Source of the DNA: Gordonia sediminis
Lineage (GTDB): Bacteria; Actinomycetota; Actinomycetes; Mycobacteriales; Mycobacteriaceae
DNA length: 64,000 nt
Assembly (NCBI GenBank): GCA_004193205.1
Contig: RZUM01000009.1
Span: 62,001-126,000 of the forward strand
Reading direction: 5' to 3'
The position numbers were made by a program, and so were the translations under genes. Shown here piece after piece: positions 10,756 through 19,758 of this stretch. Every line of letters begins with the position of its first letter. Positions within the stretch are counted from its first letter, which is position 1. Under the pieces are notes generated by a model. It was not told where the DNA came from and did no database searches. It was given only the letters and a program-made list of their open reading frames with translations.

Positions 10756-11676
10756 TCAGCGCGTCCCGCGGTCGATGTCCGGCTCGAGGTAGATGATCCG
10801 CGCCTGCGGTACCGCCGTCCGCACCCGCACCTCGGCCGCGTCGATGGTCTGCGCGATGGTGGTGGCGTCGGCGCCCGGCGGGATCGCGATCTTGGCGGCG
10901 ACCAGCATCTCCTCGGGGCCGAGATACTGCGTCTTCATGTGGATCACGCGATCGACGCCGTCCGACGACATCGCGGCGAGCAGGGCACGCTCCTCGTCCT
11001 CGGTCGCTCCCTCACCGATCAGCAGACTCTTCATCTCCACGATCAGAATGATCGCGATGACGCCGAGCAGGACCCCGATACACAGCGTGCCGATGCCGTC
11101 CCAGACAGCGTTGCCGGTGATCATCGTCAGGCCGACGCCGGCCAATGCCAGGACCAGGCCGATGAGCGCACCGCTGTCCTCGAGGAGCACCACCGGCAAT
11201 TCCGGTGAGCGCGAGTTGCGGATGAAACGCCACCAACTCGCCTTGCCCTTCAGGGGTTTCGACTCCCGATAGGCGGTTGTGAAGCTGTAGCCCTCCAGGC
11301 AGACGGCGACCAGCAGGATGACGATGGCCACCGCCGGCGAGTCCAGCCCGTGATCATGAGCATGCCGGATCTTTTCGACACCCTCGTAGATCGCGAACAG
11401 CGAACCGAGGCTGAACAGGACGAGGGCGACCACGAACGAGTAGAAGTAGCGGCTGCGGCCGTAGCCGAACGGATGGAGCCGGTCGGCCTCCTTCGACGCG
11501 CGTTGCTGACCGAGCAGCAGCAGGGCTTGATTCGAGGTGTCGGCGACCGAGTGCACGGCCTCGGCGAGCATCGACGACGACGTGGTGATCAGGAACCCGA
11601 TGAATTTCGCCAACGCGATCCCGGCATTGGCCAGCAACGCGGCGATGATCGCCCGCTTGGAGCCCTCGACTGACAC
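10756..11676 (-). CDS. Cation diffusion facilitator (CDF) family efflux protein
   Basis: The 306-aa membrane protein has six predicted helices and CDF motifs: SMLAEAVHSVADTSNQALLLLG in helix II with the metal-site His/Asp, HPFGYGRSRYFYSFVVAL before helix III, and a C-terminal cytoplasmic ferredoxin-like domain (VDRVIHMKTQYLGPEEMLVAAKI). Such proteins export Zn2+, Fe2+, Co2+ or Mn2+; the ion cannot be told from sequence. I chose the GTG at 11676, which has GGGAGG seven bases upstream, over the GTG at 11712. It appears to be a single-gene unit. Confidence 0.85.
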   Translation of the reverse strand: MSVEGSKRAIIAALLANAGIALAKFIGFLITTSSSMLAEAVHSVADTSNQALLLLGQQRASKEADRLHPFGYGRSRYFYSFVVALVLFSLGSLFAIYEGVEKIRHAHDHGLDSPAVAIVILLVAVCLEGYSFTTAYRESKPLKGKASWWRFIRNSRSPELPVVLLEDSGALIGLVLALAGVGLTMITGNAVWDGIGTLCIGVLLGVIAIILIVEMKSLLIGEGATEDEERALLAAMSSDGVDRVIHMKTQYLGPEEMLVAAKIAIPPGADATTIAQTIDAAEVRVRTAVPQARIIYLEPDIDRGTR

Positions 11677-11821
11677 GTTCGTTCCTCCCGTTGCCCGCGC
11701 GCCGGACACCACGCGACGGATTCATCCGATTCTCACGCCAGGCGAAACTCTACTGGCCGCGGTCACCGGCGGCTGCCCGCCGCGGCACTGCCGCGACGCA
11801 CGGGCGGGAGACCGCCTGGTG

Positions 11822-12118
11822 CTATGTGGTGAAGGTGGCGCCGACGGCCCGATCGGTCGCCGCCATCGTCTCCGACGCGTGCGCCACCCCTCGGCCGAGC
11901 CCGTGGAGCCGGGTGCGGGCCTCCTCGAAGAGCCTGTCCCAGTGCCCCTGTGCGGCTTGGTACGCCTCGGCACCGCGCTGCGACGTCCAGTTGGCGCCGA
12001 GCCTGGTGACCTCGCTGCGGAGCTGCTGCGACAACGTCTCGAGCGCCTGGAAGTGGCGGTTCAGATCGCCGGACAGCGCTTCGAGACCGGCGAAGTCGTA
12101 GCGGATCATGTCGGACAT
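11822..12118 (-). CDS. WXG100-family ESX secretion substrate (EsxA-like)
   Basis: The 98-aa protein has the ESAT-6 plan of two helices joined by a turn. The usual W-x-G turn reads ANWTSQRGAEAY, so Trp44 is kept but the glycine is replaced by Ser46, with a Gly two residues later. ESAT-6 proteins form heterodimers with a CFP-10 partner and leave the cell through type VII secretion. It follows the WXG100 gene at 12150-12464 by 31 bp, the usual pair arrangement. No EccC, EccD or MycP gene is in the window, so its secretion machine lies elsewhere. The start at 12118 has a nearby purine-rich site. Confidence 0.8.
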   Translation of the reverse strand: MSDMIRYDFAGLEALSGDLNRHFQALETLSQQLRSEVTRLGANWTSQRGAEAYQAAQGHWDRLFEEARTRLHGLGRGVAHASETMAATDRAVGATFTT

Positions 12119-12149
12119 GGTGGGCCTGCCTTTCGTGATGGGTGGTCGA

Positions 12150-12464
12150 TCAGATGTCGAGGGCGGGGCCGGCGGTGGTCGCGAGCATCGTCGCGTTACC
12201 GCCGTCGTGGTGGTCGTAGCCTGTGAAGCCGGTGGCGAGTTTGGCCTCGATGTCGTTGAGCGCGGCCTGTAGTTTCGCCGCGGTCGCACTCCAGTCGCCC
12301 TGTGTGGCGTCGAAGGTCTTCGACGCCTGCCCGTTCCAGGTCGCCAGGCCGTTGAGCGCCGAGTTCTGGATCTGCCGCAGGATGCCGTGCATTTCGTCGA
12401 CGATCCCGCTGATGGACGCCGACGATGCCTGGGCGGCGGCGACGTCGAGATTCAACCCTGTCAT
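12150..12464 (-). CDS. WXG100-family ESX secretion substrate (EsxB/CFP-10-like)
   Basis: The 104-aa helical-hairpin protein has a true WXG turn (ATWNGQASKTFDA, Trp43-Asn44-Gly45). It lies just upstream of the EsxA-like gene and is presumably its heterodimer partner. The C-terminus carries a flexible tail after the second helix (KLATGFTGYDHHDGG), where CFP-10-type proteins hold the export signal. A Tyr followed by acidic residues is present, but the strict YxxxD/E motif is not obvious. The ATG at 12464 follows an AGGAGAGG-type ribosome binding site. Confidence 0.85.
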   Translation of the reverse strand: MTGLNLDVAAAQASSASISGIVDEMHGILRQIQNSALNGLATWNGQASKTFDATQGDWSATAAKLQAALNDIEAKLATGFTGYDHHDGGNATMLATTAGPALDI

Positions 12465-12598
12465 GGTGTTCCCTCTCCTGTGTGGCGGCACCGCGCGGCG
12501 ATGCCGGTCGGTATCCGCGTGTCCGGATACCGAGATCATTTCCGGCCCGACGGTTTACTGGTACGTGAGTACCGGTTTCGGCCGGGACCCGCTCCTCC

Positions 12599-14002
12599 TC
12601 AGTCGCGATCGCCGCGGCAGACCGGCGAGTCGAGGCGTAACCCGAAGTCCGGCAGGGGCGTATCCCGAATGGCGGATTCGTCGCCGAGGACGGCCGGTGC
12701 CACCTCCGGTACCGCACCGATGACGCAGCTCCCGTTGAGCGGGGTCAGCAGGTAACGGGGTATGTCGTGACAACCATCGGAGGCATCGGCCCTCGGTCCC
12801 GCCATGCCCAGCGGAGCGATCGGGCCCGGCGACGACGCGCCCGGACCCGAAAGCGTCGGGGTCCGTCCCGCCGACGACTGGGTTGCCCCGGACGATTCCA
12901 CCGATTCCGGCGACAGTCCGGTGGAGATGGGTGGCGCAGACCCGATTGCCGGCGCGGCCACCGGGGGCGGGCCGCCGGCGGAAGCGCTGCTAACGGGAGT
13001 ACCGACGGCGGCGGGCACGGCATGGCCCACGAGTCCGGGACGCGCGGTGTCGGTATGGCCGGCCGTCCCGGGGTCGACCACTCCCCTGACCGGGCCGCAC
13101 CTGTCCGTGCCGGCCGTCGTCATCGACCGCCCCGCCGACTCCGCCGACTCCGACGACGGCGACAGGTCCAGCGACCCGAGGATCGGCGAGAGATCGCGCA
13201 GCAGCGTGCTCACCATCCGCAATGGCGACCCGCCGACCCCCAAGCCCGGTACGGGTGCCTCGGTGATCGGTACGGACGTACCATCCATCCTCAACGCGCC
13301 GGTCGGACCGAGCAACTCGCTGCGGGTGGCGGCCACCGCGGCGGTGGCCTCGGCGAGCCCGTCGGCGACGAACCCGAGGACCGCGGTTTGACCGGCCGGT
13401 GTCGTGATGAGCGGGAGCGCGCCCGCGACCTTGCCGACGGTGGCGGCGACGATACACGCCACCCTTGCCGCCCCCGCGGCGACGATGTCCGCGGCGGCAG
13501 CGACGTCGACCGAGATCCGCATACTCTGGGCCGACACGGCGCGCGTGTCGGCGGAGATCTGGGTCGACTTGTCCACGGCCGCAGCCGATGCCGCGCCGGT
13601 CCAGAGCGTGTCGAGTGCATCGAGGGCATCCGCGCTCATTGTGGTCGTCACCTCGAGGACCTTCGCCAGTCCGGCGAAGACCGCCGCCGGATCAACCTCG
13701 GCCGAGGTCAGGTCTCCGGTCCCGAAGCAGCCGAGCAGGTCGGTCAGCGGTTTGAGCAATGCCTGGAGATCGACCGTGGGCAGCGCCGGCAGACCCGGCG
13801 GCGGGAGTGGTGTCGGGAGCGCCGGTAGCGACGGCAACCCGTGCCCGGCGAGAACGTCGGCGACCGATCGGTCGAGGATGGACGACAGCGGACAGGCCTC
13901 GGCAGGCTCCCGCACGGGTGAGTCCGTCGTCGCCGCGTCGGGACCGGCTGCGGAACGTCCGTCGGGGTCCGCGGCCACACCGTCGTCGCACGTGTCGGTC
14001 AT
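12599..14002 (-). CDS. Uncharacterised ESX-associated protein, helical core and disordered C-terminal half
   Basis: I do not recognise a named family for this 467-aa product. It starts with a Pro/Leu-rich segment (LPSLPALPTPLPPPGLPALP). A long Ala-rich helical region follows (residues about 110-240; SADALDALDTLWTGAASAAAV, DVAAAADIVAAGAARVACIV), then a Ser/Pro/Gly-rich disordered second half. Five or so cysteines are unusual for a secreted actinobacterial protein. The start at 14002 overlaps the EspC-like gene by four bases (ATGA), and the Esx pair follows 134 bp downstream, so co-expression and export with them is likely. It may play the role of EspA- or PPE-type partners of EspC proteins; that is inference. 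Confidence 0.6.
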   Translation of the reverse strand: MTDTCDDGVAADPDGRSAAGPDAATTDSPVREPAEACPLSSILDRSVADVLAGHGLPSLPALPTPLPPPGLPALPTVDLQALLKPLTDLLGCFGTGDLTSAEVDPAAVFAGLAKVLEVTTTMSADALDALDTLWTGAASAAAVDKSTQISADTRAVSAQSMRISVDVAAAADIVAAGAARVACIVAATVGKVAGALPLITTPAGQTAVLGFVADGLAEATAAVAATRSELLGPTGALRMDGTSVPITEAPVPGLGVGGSPLRMVSTLLRDLSPILGSLDLSPSSESAESAGRSMTTAGTDRCGPVRGVVDPGTAGHTDTARPGLVGHAVPAAVGTPVSSASAGGPPPVAAPAIGSAPPISTGLSPESVESSGATQSSAGRTPTLSGPGASSPGPIAPLGMAGPRADASDGCHDIPRYLLTPLNGSCVIGAVPEVAPAVLGDESAIRDTPLPDFGLRLDSPVCRGDRD

Positions 14003-14307
14003 CGGGTGGTACCGATCGCGGCGCCCGCGGCGTGATCGGCGGCGACGAAGGCGGCGAGTCCGGCCCGGGTGGCCGCCGCGGTCGCGGTATGGACGGCCGC
14101 GAGCTCGCCGACCGCTGCGAGGTGATGTGCCTGCGCCGCGACGAAGGCGGTCACGAACTCCTGCCCGATGACACCGAACACCCCCACGATCGCCGCCGTC
14201 GTGGCCGCATCGTGAATCGAACCCGCAGTACCCACCATGGTCGCCATCGCGGTGTGGGCCGCTCCGAACGCCTCGAGAGCCTCGGGCGTCACCGTCAGAT
14301 TCCCCAT
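13999..14307 (-). CDS. EspC-family type VII secretion target
   Basis: The 102-aa protein opens with NLTVTPEALEAFGAAHTAM, which parallels the start of mycobacterial EspC (NLTVQPERLGVLASHHD...), and continues as an Ala-rich helical hairpin. This is the EspC/'type VII secretion target' family, whose members are exported with a partner encoded next to them. The ATG at 14307 has GGGAGGG just upstream. The gene overlaps its downstream 467-aa partner by ATGA. It leads an apparent four-gene unit ending with the WXG100 pair. Confidence 0.75.
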   Translation of the reverse strand: MGNLTVTPEALEAFGAAHTAMATMVGTAGSIHDAATTAAIVGVFGVIGQEFVTAFVAAQAHHLAAVGELAAVHTATAAATRAGLAAFVAADHAAGAAIGTTR

Positions 14308-14435
14308 TGCCGTCCCTCCCCACTCACCACCCGTGCGGTCTTGCGGGGTGTGTGGCATTTGGACGCGGCGACGATGAGATCGGTTCCACCCACCCGCTAC
14401 TCCATCCCGGATCGGTCATCGACGATGCTGGGAGT

Positions 14436-15656
14436 GTGACGCACACCGACGATTCACCCGTGGGCGCGCTCGACGGGGTCCGCGTCCTGGAATTGGGCAC
14501 CCTCATCGCGGGCCCGTTCGCGGGACGACTGCTCGGCGACATGGGCGCGGAGGTCATCAAGATCGAGGCGCCCGGAAAGCCGGATCCGATCCGGACGTGG
14601 GGACAGGCCGAAAAGGACGGGCACCGCGTCTACTGGACCGTGCACGCGCGCAACAAAAAGGCCATCACCCTCGACTTGCGTGCGCCGGCCGGTCGCGACA
14701 TCCTCCTCGACCTCGTCGAGCGTTCCGACATCATCGTCGAGAACTTCCGTCCCGGCACGCTCGAGCGCTGGGACCTGGGCTACGAGGTGCTCACCGCCCG
14801 CAATCCGGGCATCATCCTGGTGCGTGTCTCCGGTTACGGGCAGACGGGCCCCGCGGCGGGTCGGGCCGGCTATGCGTCGGTGGCCGAGGCGGAGAGCGGC
14901 TTGCGCTATCTGAACGGCTATCCGGGCGAGGCACCACCCCGATTGGCGCTGTCGCTCGGGGACACCCTCGCCGGTATGTTTGCCGCGCAGGGCGCCCTGG
15001 CCGCGCTCTATCGGCGCACGGTGACCGGCGTCGGCCAGGTCGTGGACACCGCGCTGACCGAGGCCTGCCTGGCTGTGCAGGAATCGACGATCGCCGACTA
15101 CGACCTCGCCGGTGTCGTCCGCGGACCATCGGGCACCCGGCTCGACGGCATCGCGCCGTCGAACCTCTACTCGGCGTCGGACGGTCTGCGTGTGGTGATC
15201 GCGGCCAATCAGGACACCGTGTTCCGGCGACTGTGCGCGGCCATGGACCAACCGGACCTGGCCACCGATCCACGCTTCGCCGACCACCACGCGCGGGGCG
15301 TCAACCAGGACGAACTCGACGACCTCATCGCCGAGTGGGCCTCCCGGCACACCAGCGCCGAATTGATCGAGATTCTCAGCGCCGCCGGCGTGGTCGTCGG
15401 TCCGGTGAACACCGTGGCCGAGGTGGTGCGCGACCCGCAGATGCTGGCCCGCGACATGCTCGTGCCCCATCACGACGAACGGCTCGGACGCGATGTGTTG
15501 GGACCCGGCATCGTCCCGAAGCTGTCGGCCACCCCGGGTCGGGTGGCCACCGCGGGCCCGCCGCGCCCCGGCACGCACAACGACGAGATCTATCGGGGGC
15601 TTCTCGGCCTCGACGACGACAGCATCGCGAAGCTCACCGACGAAGGTGTCATCTGA
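14436..15656 (+). CDS. CaiB/BaiF (family III) CoA-transferase
   Basis: The 406-aa protein has the family III start LDGVRVLELGTLIAGPFAGRLLGDMGAEVIKIE, the region VENFRPGTLERWDLGYEVL, and the segment with the conserved catalytic Asp in GQVVDTALTEACLAV. These enzymes move CoA between acyl groups through an aspartyl-CoA intermediate, often on carnitine, dicarboxylic or branched acids. The substrate cannot be told. The GTG at 14436 matches the normal family N-terminus. The gene is divergent from the ESX cluster and stands alone, so the neighbours give no pathway clue. Confidence 0.88.
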   Translation: MTHTDDSPVGALDGVRVLELGTLIAGPFAGRLLGDMGAEVIKIEAPGKPDPIRTWGQAEKDGHRVYWTVHARNKKAITLDLRAPAGRDILLDLVERSDIIVENFRPGTLERWDLGYEVLTARNPGIILVRVSGYGQTGPAAGRAGYASVAEAESGLRYLNGYPGEAPPRLALSLGDTLAGMFAAQGALAALYRRTVTGVGQVVDTALTEACLAVQESTIADYDLAGVVRGPSGTRLDGIAPSNLYSASDGLRVVIAANQDTVFRRLCAAMDQPDLATDPRFADHHARGVNQDELDDLIAEWASRHTSAELIEILSAAGVVVGPVNTVAEVVRDPQMLARDMLVPHHDERLGRDVLGPGIVPKLSATPGRVATAGPPRPGTHNDEIYRGLLGLDDDSIAKLTDEGVI

Positions 15657-15786
15657 CCAGGTCAGACGCCCGGTGCGGGCGTGATGGCCCGACGCGATCA
15701 CCGTCGCAGAGCCCCGGACCCCGGTAGACTCCCGACGACGGGCGCCCGGCGCCGACGACAAATCCGCAAGGGGACGGTTTTTTCGC

Positions 15787-17100
15787 ATGACGCCCGACGA
15801 CTCCGAGAACACGGAGAAGCCCGCCATGCCGGCACCGCCTCCCTGGCTGCAGTTCGCCGACCCCGAGCCCGAACCTCCGAAGCCGGGTGGGCAGGATCGA
15901 CCGGTCCCGAACGACCCGCATGGGCAACCCGGGTATCCGTATGCCGGCCCCCCGCACTCGACACCACCGCACCAAACGCCGCCACACCCCGGACCACCAC
16001 CCCCGCCTCCAGGTCACGCGGCACCCGGAGCGGCGCCCCCGCCGCACTGGCCTCCCCAGTCACCGCCGCCACCACTACCGCCACCCCAGTCACCAGCCCC
16101 GCCGGTCCCGCCGTTCGGTCGGCCGCCCGGTGACCCGGACGGCCCGTCACTCGACGAGGTCGCCCTCATCCGCAAGGCACGCCGCGCCCCGAGCCGTGGC
16201 TGGCGACGTGCCGTCCACACCATGTCCGGCGGCGCCATCAATCCGGGGGAGTCGGCCGGCGACATCGAGTACCTGCGGCTGCTCGATCGTGTCCGCCAAC
16301 CGGTTCGCGGGGACTACCGGATCGCGGTCCTGTCGCTGAAGGGCGGGGTCGGGAAGACCACCACGACGGTGGGTCTCGGGTCGACCTTCGCGACGCTGCG
16401 CGGGGACCGGGTCATCGCGGTGGATGCGAACCCGGACCTGGGCACGCTTGCCCAACGCGTGCCGCTGCAGACCCGGTCGACCGTGCGCGACCTACTCGCC
16501 GACCCGAACGTCCACCGATACTCCGATGTCCGCGCACACACCTCACAGTCGCCGAGCCGACTCGAGGTGTTGGCCTCCGAACGCGATCCGGCGCAGGCCG
16601 AGGCGTTCAGCGAGGACGAGTACCGCGGAGTGATCCGCATCCTGCAGCGGTTCTACAACATCGTCATCACCGACTGCGGTACGGGTCTGAGCCACTCGGC
16701 GATGAACGGCGTCCTCGACCTGGCCCACTCGATCATCCTGGTCAGCTCGCCCGCGCTGGACGGCGCGCGCAGCGCCGGCGCAACGATGGATTGGCTTGCG
16801 GCGCACGGTTTCGGGCACCTGGTATCGCGTGCGGTGGTGGTGCTCAGTTCGTCGCGGCCGGGTTCGTCGACGATCGACACCGATCAGCTGGCGCAACACT
16901 TCCTCACCCGCTGCCGCGCGGTCCATCGGATCCCGTTCGACGATCACCTCTCCGAGGGCGCCGATGTCGACCTGGATCTGCTCTCCAAGCAGACCCGGCG
17001 CGCCTTCATCGAATTGGCCGCCACGATCGCCGACGATTTTGCGCCCCAACCGATCCAGCGCGACCAACCGATCCAGCGCGAAGACCCGTTCCGGCCGTAG
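15787..17100 (+). CDS. EspI-like / MinD-ParA family ATPase with proline-rich N-terminus
   Basis: The 437-aa product has an N-terminal region of about 130 residues that is strongly Pro-rich and probably disordered. A deviant Walker A ATPase follows (SLKGGVGKTTTT, about 184-194), with the Walker B-like segment NIVITDCGTG and the motif VIAVDANPDLGTLAQRV. This layout is that of EspI (Rv3876) of the ESX-1 locus, which affects ESX secretion when ATP falls, and of other actinobacterial MinD-like proteins with Pro-rich leaders. Two kilobases from the ESX substrate cluster, it probably belongs to that function, but direct linkage is inferred. The ATG at 15787 has an AAGGGGA just upstream. Confidence 0.78.
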   Translation: MTPDDSENTEKPAMPAPPPWLQFADPEPEPPKPGGQDRPVPNDPHGQPGYPYAGPPHSTPPHQTPPHPGPPPPPPGHAAPGAAPPPHWPPQSPPPPLPPPQSPAPPVPPFGRPPGDPDGPSLDEVALIRKARRAPSRGWRRAVHTMSGGAINPGESAGDIEYLRLLDRVRQPVRGDYRIAVLSLKGGVGKTTTTVGLGSTFATLRGDRVIAVDANPDLGTLAQRVPLQTRSTVRDLLADPNVHRYSDVRAHTSQSPSRLEVLASERDPAQAEAFSEDEYRGVIRILQRFYNIVITDCGTGLSHSAMNGVLDLAHSIILVSSPALDGARSAGATMDWLAAHGFGHLVSRAVVVLSSSRPGSSTIDTDQLAQHFLTRCRAVHRIPFDDHLSEGADVDLDLLSKQTRRAFIELAATIADDFAPQPIQRDQPIQREDPFRP

Positions 17101-17115
17101 GGAACCTGCCCGGCT

Positions 17116-17745
17116 TCAGGTGTCCGATTCCCCGACGGTAGTGTGCCGCGCCCCGCGCCACCGACGGACGAGGTGGACGGCGGTCGGGACCACCACCGTC
17201 AGCACCGATGCAATGATGAACAGCTCGATGTTGTCCCGGATCAGGTTCACCTGCCCCAGGAAGTAGCCGAGCAGGATGATGCCCGCCGCCCACGTCAGGC
17301 TGCCGAGCACGCTGAACAGCGTGAACACGCGGTAACGCATCCCACTGAACCCGGCGACCAACGGTGTCAGGGTCCGCACGATGCCGATGAACCGTGCGAA
17401 GAAGACCGTCAGCGCGCCGTAGCGTTCGAAGTACCGATGGGTGCGGGCCAGCGGCTCCGGGCCGATCCACCGCATCAGCTTGCCCTCTACGGCGCCGGTG
17501 CCGATGCGCAGGCCGATGAAGTAGCCCACCTGATCGCCGACGATCGCGGCCAACGGCACCGCGAGGCACAGCAGCCACAGCGGTGCGAACGGATCGGGTT
17601 GTGCGGCGAAGACTCCGGCGGTGAACAGCACCGAGTCGCCGGGGAAGACGAAACCGATCAGCAGCCCGGTCTCGACGAAGATCAGCAGACACAGCCCCAC
17701 CAGCCCGCCGGTCATGAGGAACGTGTCTACGTCGAACGGGTTCAT
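17116..17745 (-). CDS. DedA-family (SNARE-associated/VTT) membrane protein
   Basis: The 209-aa protein shows the DedA features ETGLLIGFVFPGDSVLFTAGVFA (re-entrant loop with the conserved PGD) and FFARFIGIVRTLTPLVAGFSGM with the conserved arginines. Several membrane helices surround these. DedA proteins are thought to flip phospholipids such as undecaprenyl phosphate carriers and to maintain proton motive force and envelope integrity. The start at 17745 gives MNPFDVDTFLM; an upstream in-frame codon at 17823 would add an unlikely hydrophilic leader. It is convergent with the EspI-like gene, 15 bp away. Confidence 0.88.
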   Translation of the reverse strand: MNPFDVDTFLMTGGLVGLCLLIFVETGLLIGFVFPGDSVLFTAGVFAAQPDPFAPLWLLCLAVPLAAIVGDQVGYFIGLRIGTGAVEGKLMRWIGPEPLARTHRYFERYGALTVFFARFIGIVRTLTPLVAGFSGMRYRVFTLFSVLGSLTWAAGIILLGYFLGQVNLIRDNIELFIIASVLTVVVPTAVHLVRRWRGARHTTVGESDT

Positions 17746-18025
17746 CGACTCCAGCCTATCCGGCCCAACAGGCCCGCCGGGCGGCCCAGACCCCGCGTCC
17801 GACCTGCGTCGAATGGAGTTCACGCGGTGGACATCTCGTCGCCGGACGCAGTTGCCTACGCGGTCCGTGCCTGCCCGGCGCCGGTTGTGAGGAGACCTTG
17901 CGTTAACTCAATGCAACATAGTCGGCAGAATGTGCCAATCTGCGGTTTACTCAGAGGTCAGAATGCCGACACCCCTGCCAGGGGACGACGACACATCACG
18001 CCGCCGTGATGACGAGGAGGCCACC

Positions 18026-19129
18026 GTGTCCGGAACCACGCGCCCACCCGAATCGGGTCCGCGAACCGTGAAACGCAGCGCCAAGTCCACCAAAGGACCA
18101 GCCCTGCGTCCGGTCACCGACACCGAGGTCCGCGTCGAATACCACACCATTCACGGTTACCGCCGCGCCTATCGGATCGCCGGCAGCGGTCCGGCGCTCC
18201 TGCTCATCCACGGCATCGGCGACAATTCGTCGACCTGGAACGACGTGATCCCGATCCTGGCCCAGCACTACACCGTGATCGCCCCGGATCTGCTCGGCCA
18301 CGGCAGGTCGGAGAAGCCGCGCGCCGACTACTCGGTGCCCGCGTTCGCCAACGGCATGCGCGATCTGCTCGTGGTCCTCGGGTATCCGCAGGTCACCGTG
18401 GTGGGCCATTCGCTCGGTGGCGGTGTGGCCATGCAGTTCTGCTATCAGTTCCCCCGCTTCGTCGAACGCCTGGTCCTCGTGGCCGCCGGCGGCGTGACCC
18501 GCGACGTCAACCCGGCGCTGCGACTCGTCGCGACGCCGGTCGCCCACGAGATCCTGACCCTGCTGCGTGTCCCCGGGGTGGTCCCGGTGCTGCGTACCGC
18601 TGCCCGCGCGCTCGCCGCGGCTCCTCATGTGCCGGGCATTCCCGCCGGCATCTCCCCGCGGCGCATGCTCAACGATCACGAGGACCTGATGCGCGTCCTC
18701 GGCGACCTCGCCGACCCCACGGCGTCCTCGGCGTTCCTGCGGACCCTGCGAGCGGTCGTCGACTGGCGCGGCCAGGTCGTCACGATGATGGACCGCGCAT
18801 ATCTGACCGAGCGACTGCCCGTGCTGCTGATCTGGGGCGACGAGGACACCGTCATCCCCTATCACCACGCGCAGCTGGTGCACGCAGCCATCCCGCACTC
18901 CGAACTCGTGACCTTCCCGGGGTGCGGTCATTTCCCCTTCCACGCCGACCCCGAGCGGTTCACCCGGATCGTCATCGATTTCATCGAACGCAACGAGGCC
19001 GTGGTCTTCGACCCCAAGAATTGGCGGGTGCTGATGAGCGAAGGCCAGCGTCCCGAGGAGTTCACCGGGGACGAGGAGACCGTGGAGGCGGTGCTCGAAG
19101 CCCTCGAGGACGAGCGCAGCGCGACGTGA
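18026..19129 (+). CDS. Alpha/beta-fold hydrolase, homolog of mycobacterial Rv2715
   Basis: The 367-aa protein has the nucleophile elbow GHSLGGG, the acid in WGDEDTVIP and the histidine in GCGHFPFH, so a complete Ser-Asp-His triad. The run HGYRRAYRIAGSGPALLLIH and the match across the chain, including the C-terminal ERSAT, is very close to Rv2715 of M. tuberculosis, whose substrate is not established. I chose the GTG at 18026 because GAGGAGG lies six bases upstream; ATGs at 17930 and 17963 lack such a site. An inverted TTGC...GCAA pair at 17897-17915 could be a regulatory site. Confidence 0.85.
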   Translation: MSGTTRPPESGPRTVKRSAKSTKGPALRPVTDTEVRVEYHTIHGYRRAYRIAGSGPALLLIHGIGDNSSTWNDVIPILAQHYTVIAPDLLGHGRSEKPRADYSVPAFANGMRDLLVVLGYPQVTVVGHSLGGGVAMQFCYQFPRFVERLVLVAAGGVTRDVNPALRLVATPVAHEILTLLRVPGVVPVLRTAARALAAAPHVPGIPAGISPRRMLNDHEDLMRVLGDLADPTASSAFLRTLRAVVDWRGQVVTMMDRAYLTERLPVLLIWGDEDTVIPYHHAQLVHAAIPHSELVTFPGCGHFPFHADPERFTRIVIDFIERNEAVVFDPKNWRVLMSEGQRPEEFTGDEETVEAVLEALEDERSAT

Positions 19130-19174
19130 CATCGACCCACCGCCGGACCGCCTGATACGTGCGATGATGTGCCC

Positions 19175-19720
19175 ATGAGCTACCCCGGACAACCGCCCGA
19201 CGACCCGAACCAGCCGCCGTCCGGGTCACCGTACGGTTCGTCCGACCAGGGCGGACCGAACGCCGGGTGGCAGAGTGGTGGGTGGCAGAGTGCGCCACCC
19301 CCGTCGGCAGATCCGTATGCGCAGGCCAACCCCTATGGCGGACCGAATCCGTATGCCCAGCCGTATGGCGGCGCGCCGATGGGACCGCAGCAGCCCTACG
19401 GTGTGCCTTATCCGGGCTTCGATCCCTACGCCCCGTACGGCCGCGACCCGATGTCGGGTCTGCCGTACTCGGACAAGTCCAAGGTGGCCGCGGGGCTCCT
19501 GCAGATCTTCCTGGGCGGCTTCGGGGTGGGGCGGTTCTACATCGGCGACAACCAGATCGGCGGCATCCAGCTCGGACTGACCATCCTCGGCTGGATCACC
19601 GCGATCTTTCTCGTCGGGTTGTTCATCGTCGCGGGCGTCAGTCTGTGGGCGCTCATCGACGGCATCATGATGCTCACCGGTAGCGTCAAGGACAAGAACG
19701 GACTCCCCCTGCGGTCGTAG
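19175..19720 (+). CDS. TM2-domain membrane protein
   Basis: The 181-aa protein has a Pro/Tyr/Gly-rich cytoplasmic leader of about 95 residues with repeated PYG/PYAQ units. The TM2 domain follows: LPYSDKSKVAAGLLQIFLGG, then GRFYIGDNQIGGIQL and a second helix (GWITAIFLVGLFIVAGVSLWALIDGIMML). TM2 proteins form short two-helix membrane units of unknown function, and in actinobacteria often carry such repetitive leaders. The ATG at 19175 is favoured over the GTG two codons earlier. It lies 45 bp after the hydrolase gene and may be co-transcribed with it. Confidence 0.82.
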   Translation: MSYPGQPPDDPNQPPSGSPYGSSDQGGPNAGWQSGGWQSAPPPSADPYAQANPYGGPNPYAQPYGGAPMGPQQPYGVPYPGFDPYAPYGRDPMSGLPYSDKSKVAAGLLQIFLGGFGVGRFYIGDNQIGGIQLGLTILGWITAIFLVGLFIVAGVSLWALIDGIMMLTGSVKDKNGLPLRS

Positions 19721-19758
19721 GTCATAGGTCATGGGGATCTGCCCGATCGTCGCCGACC

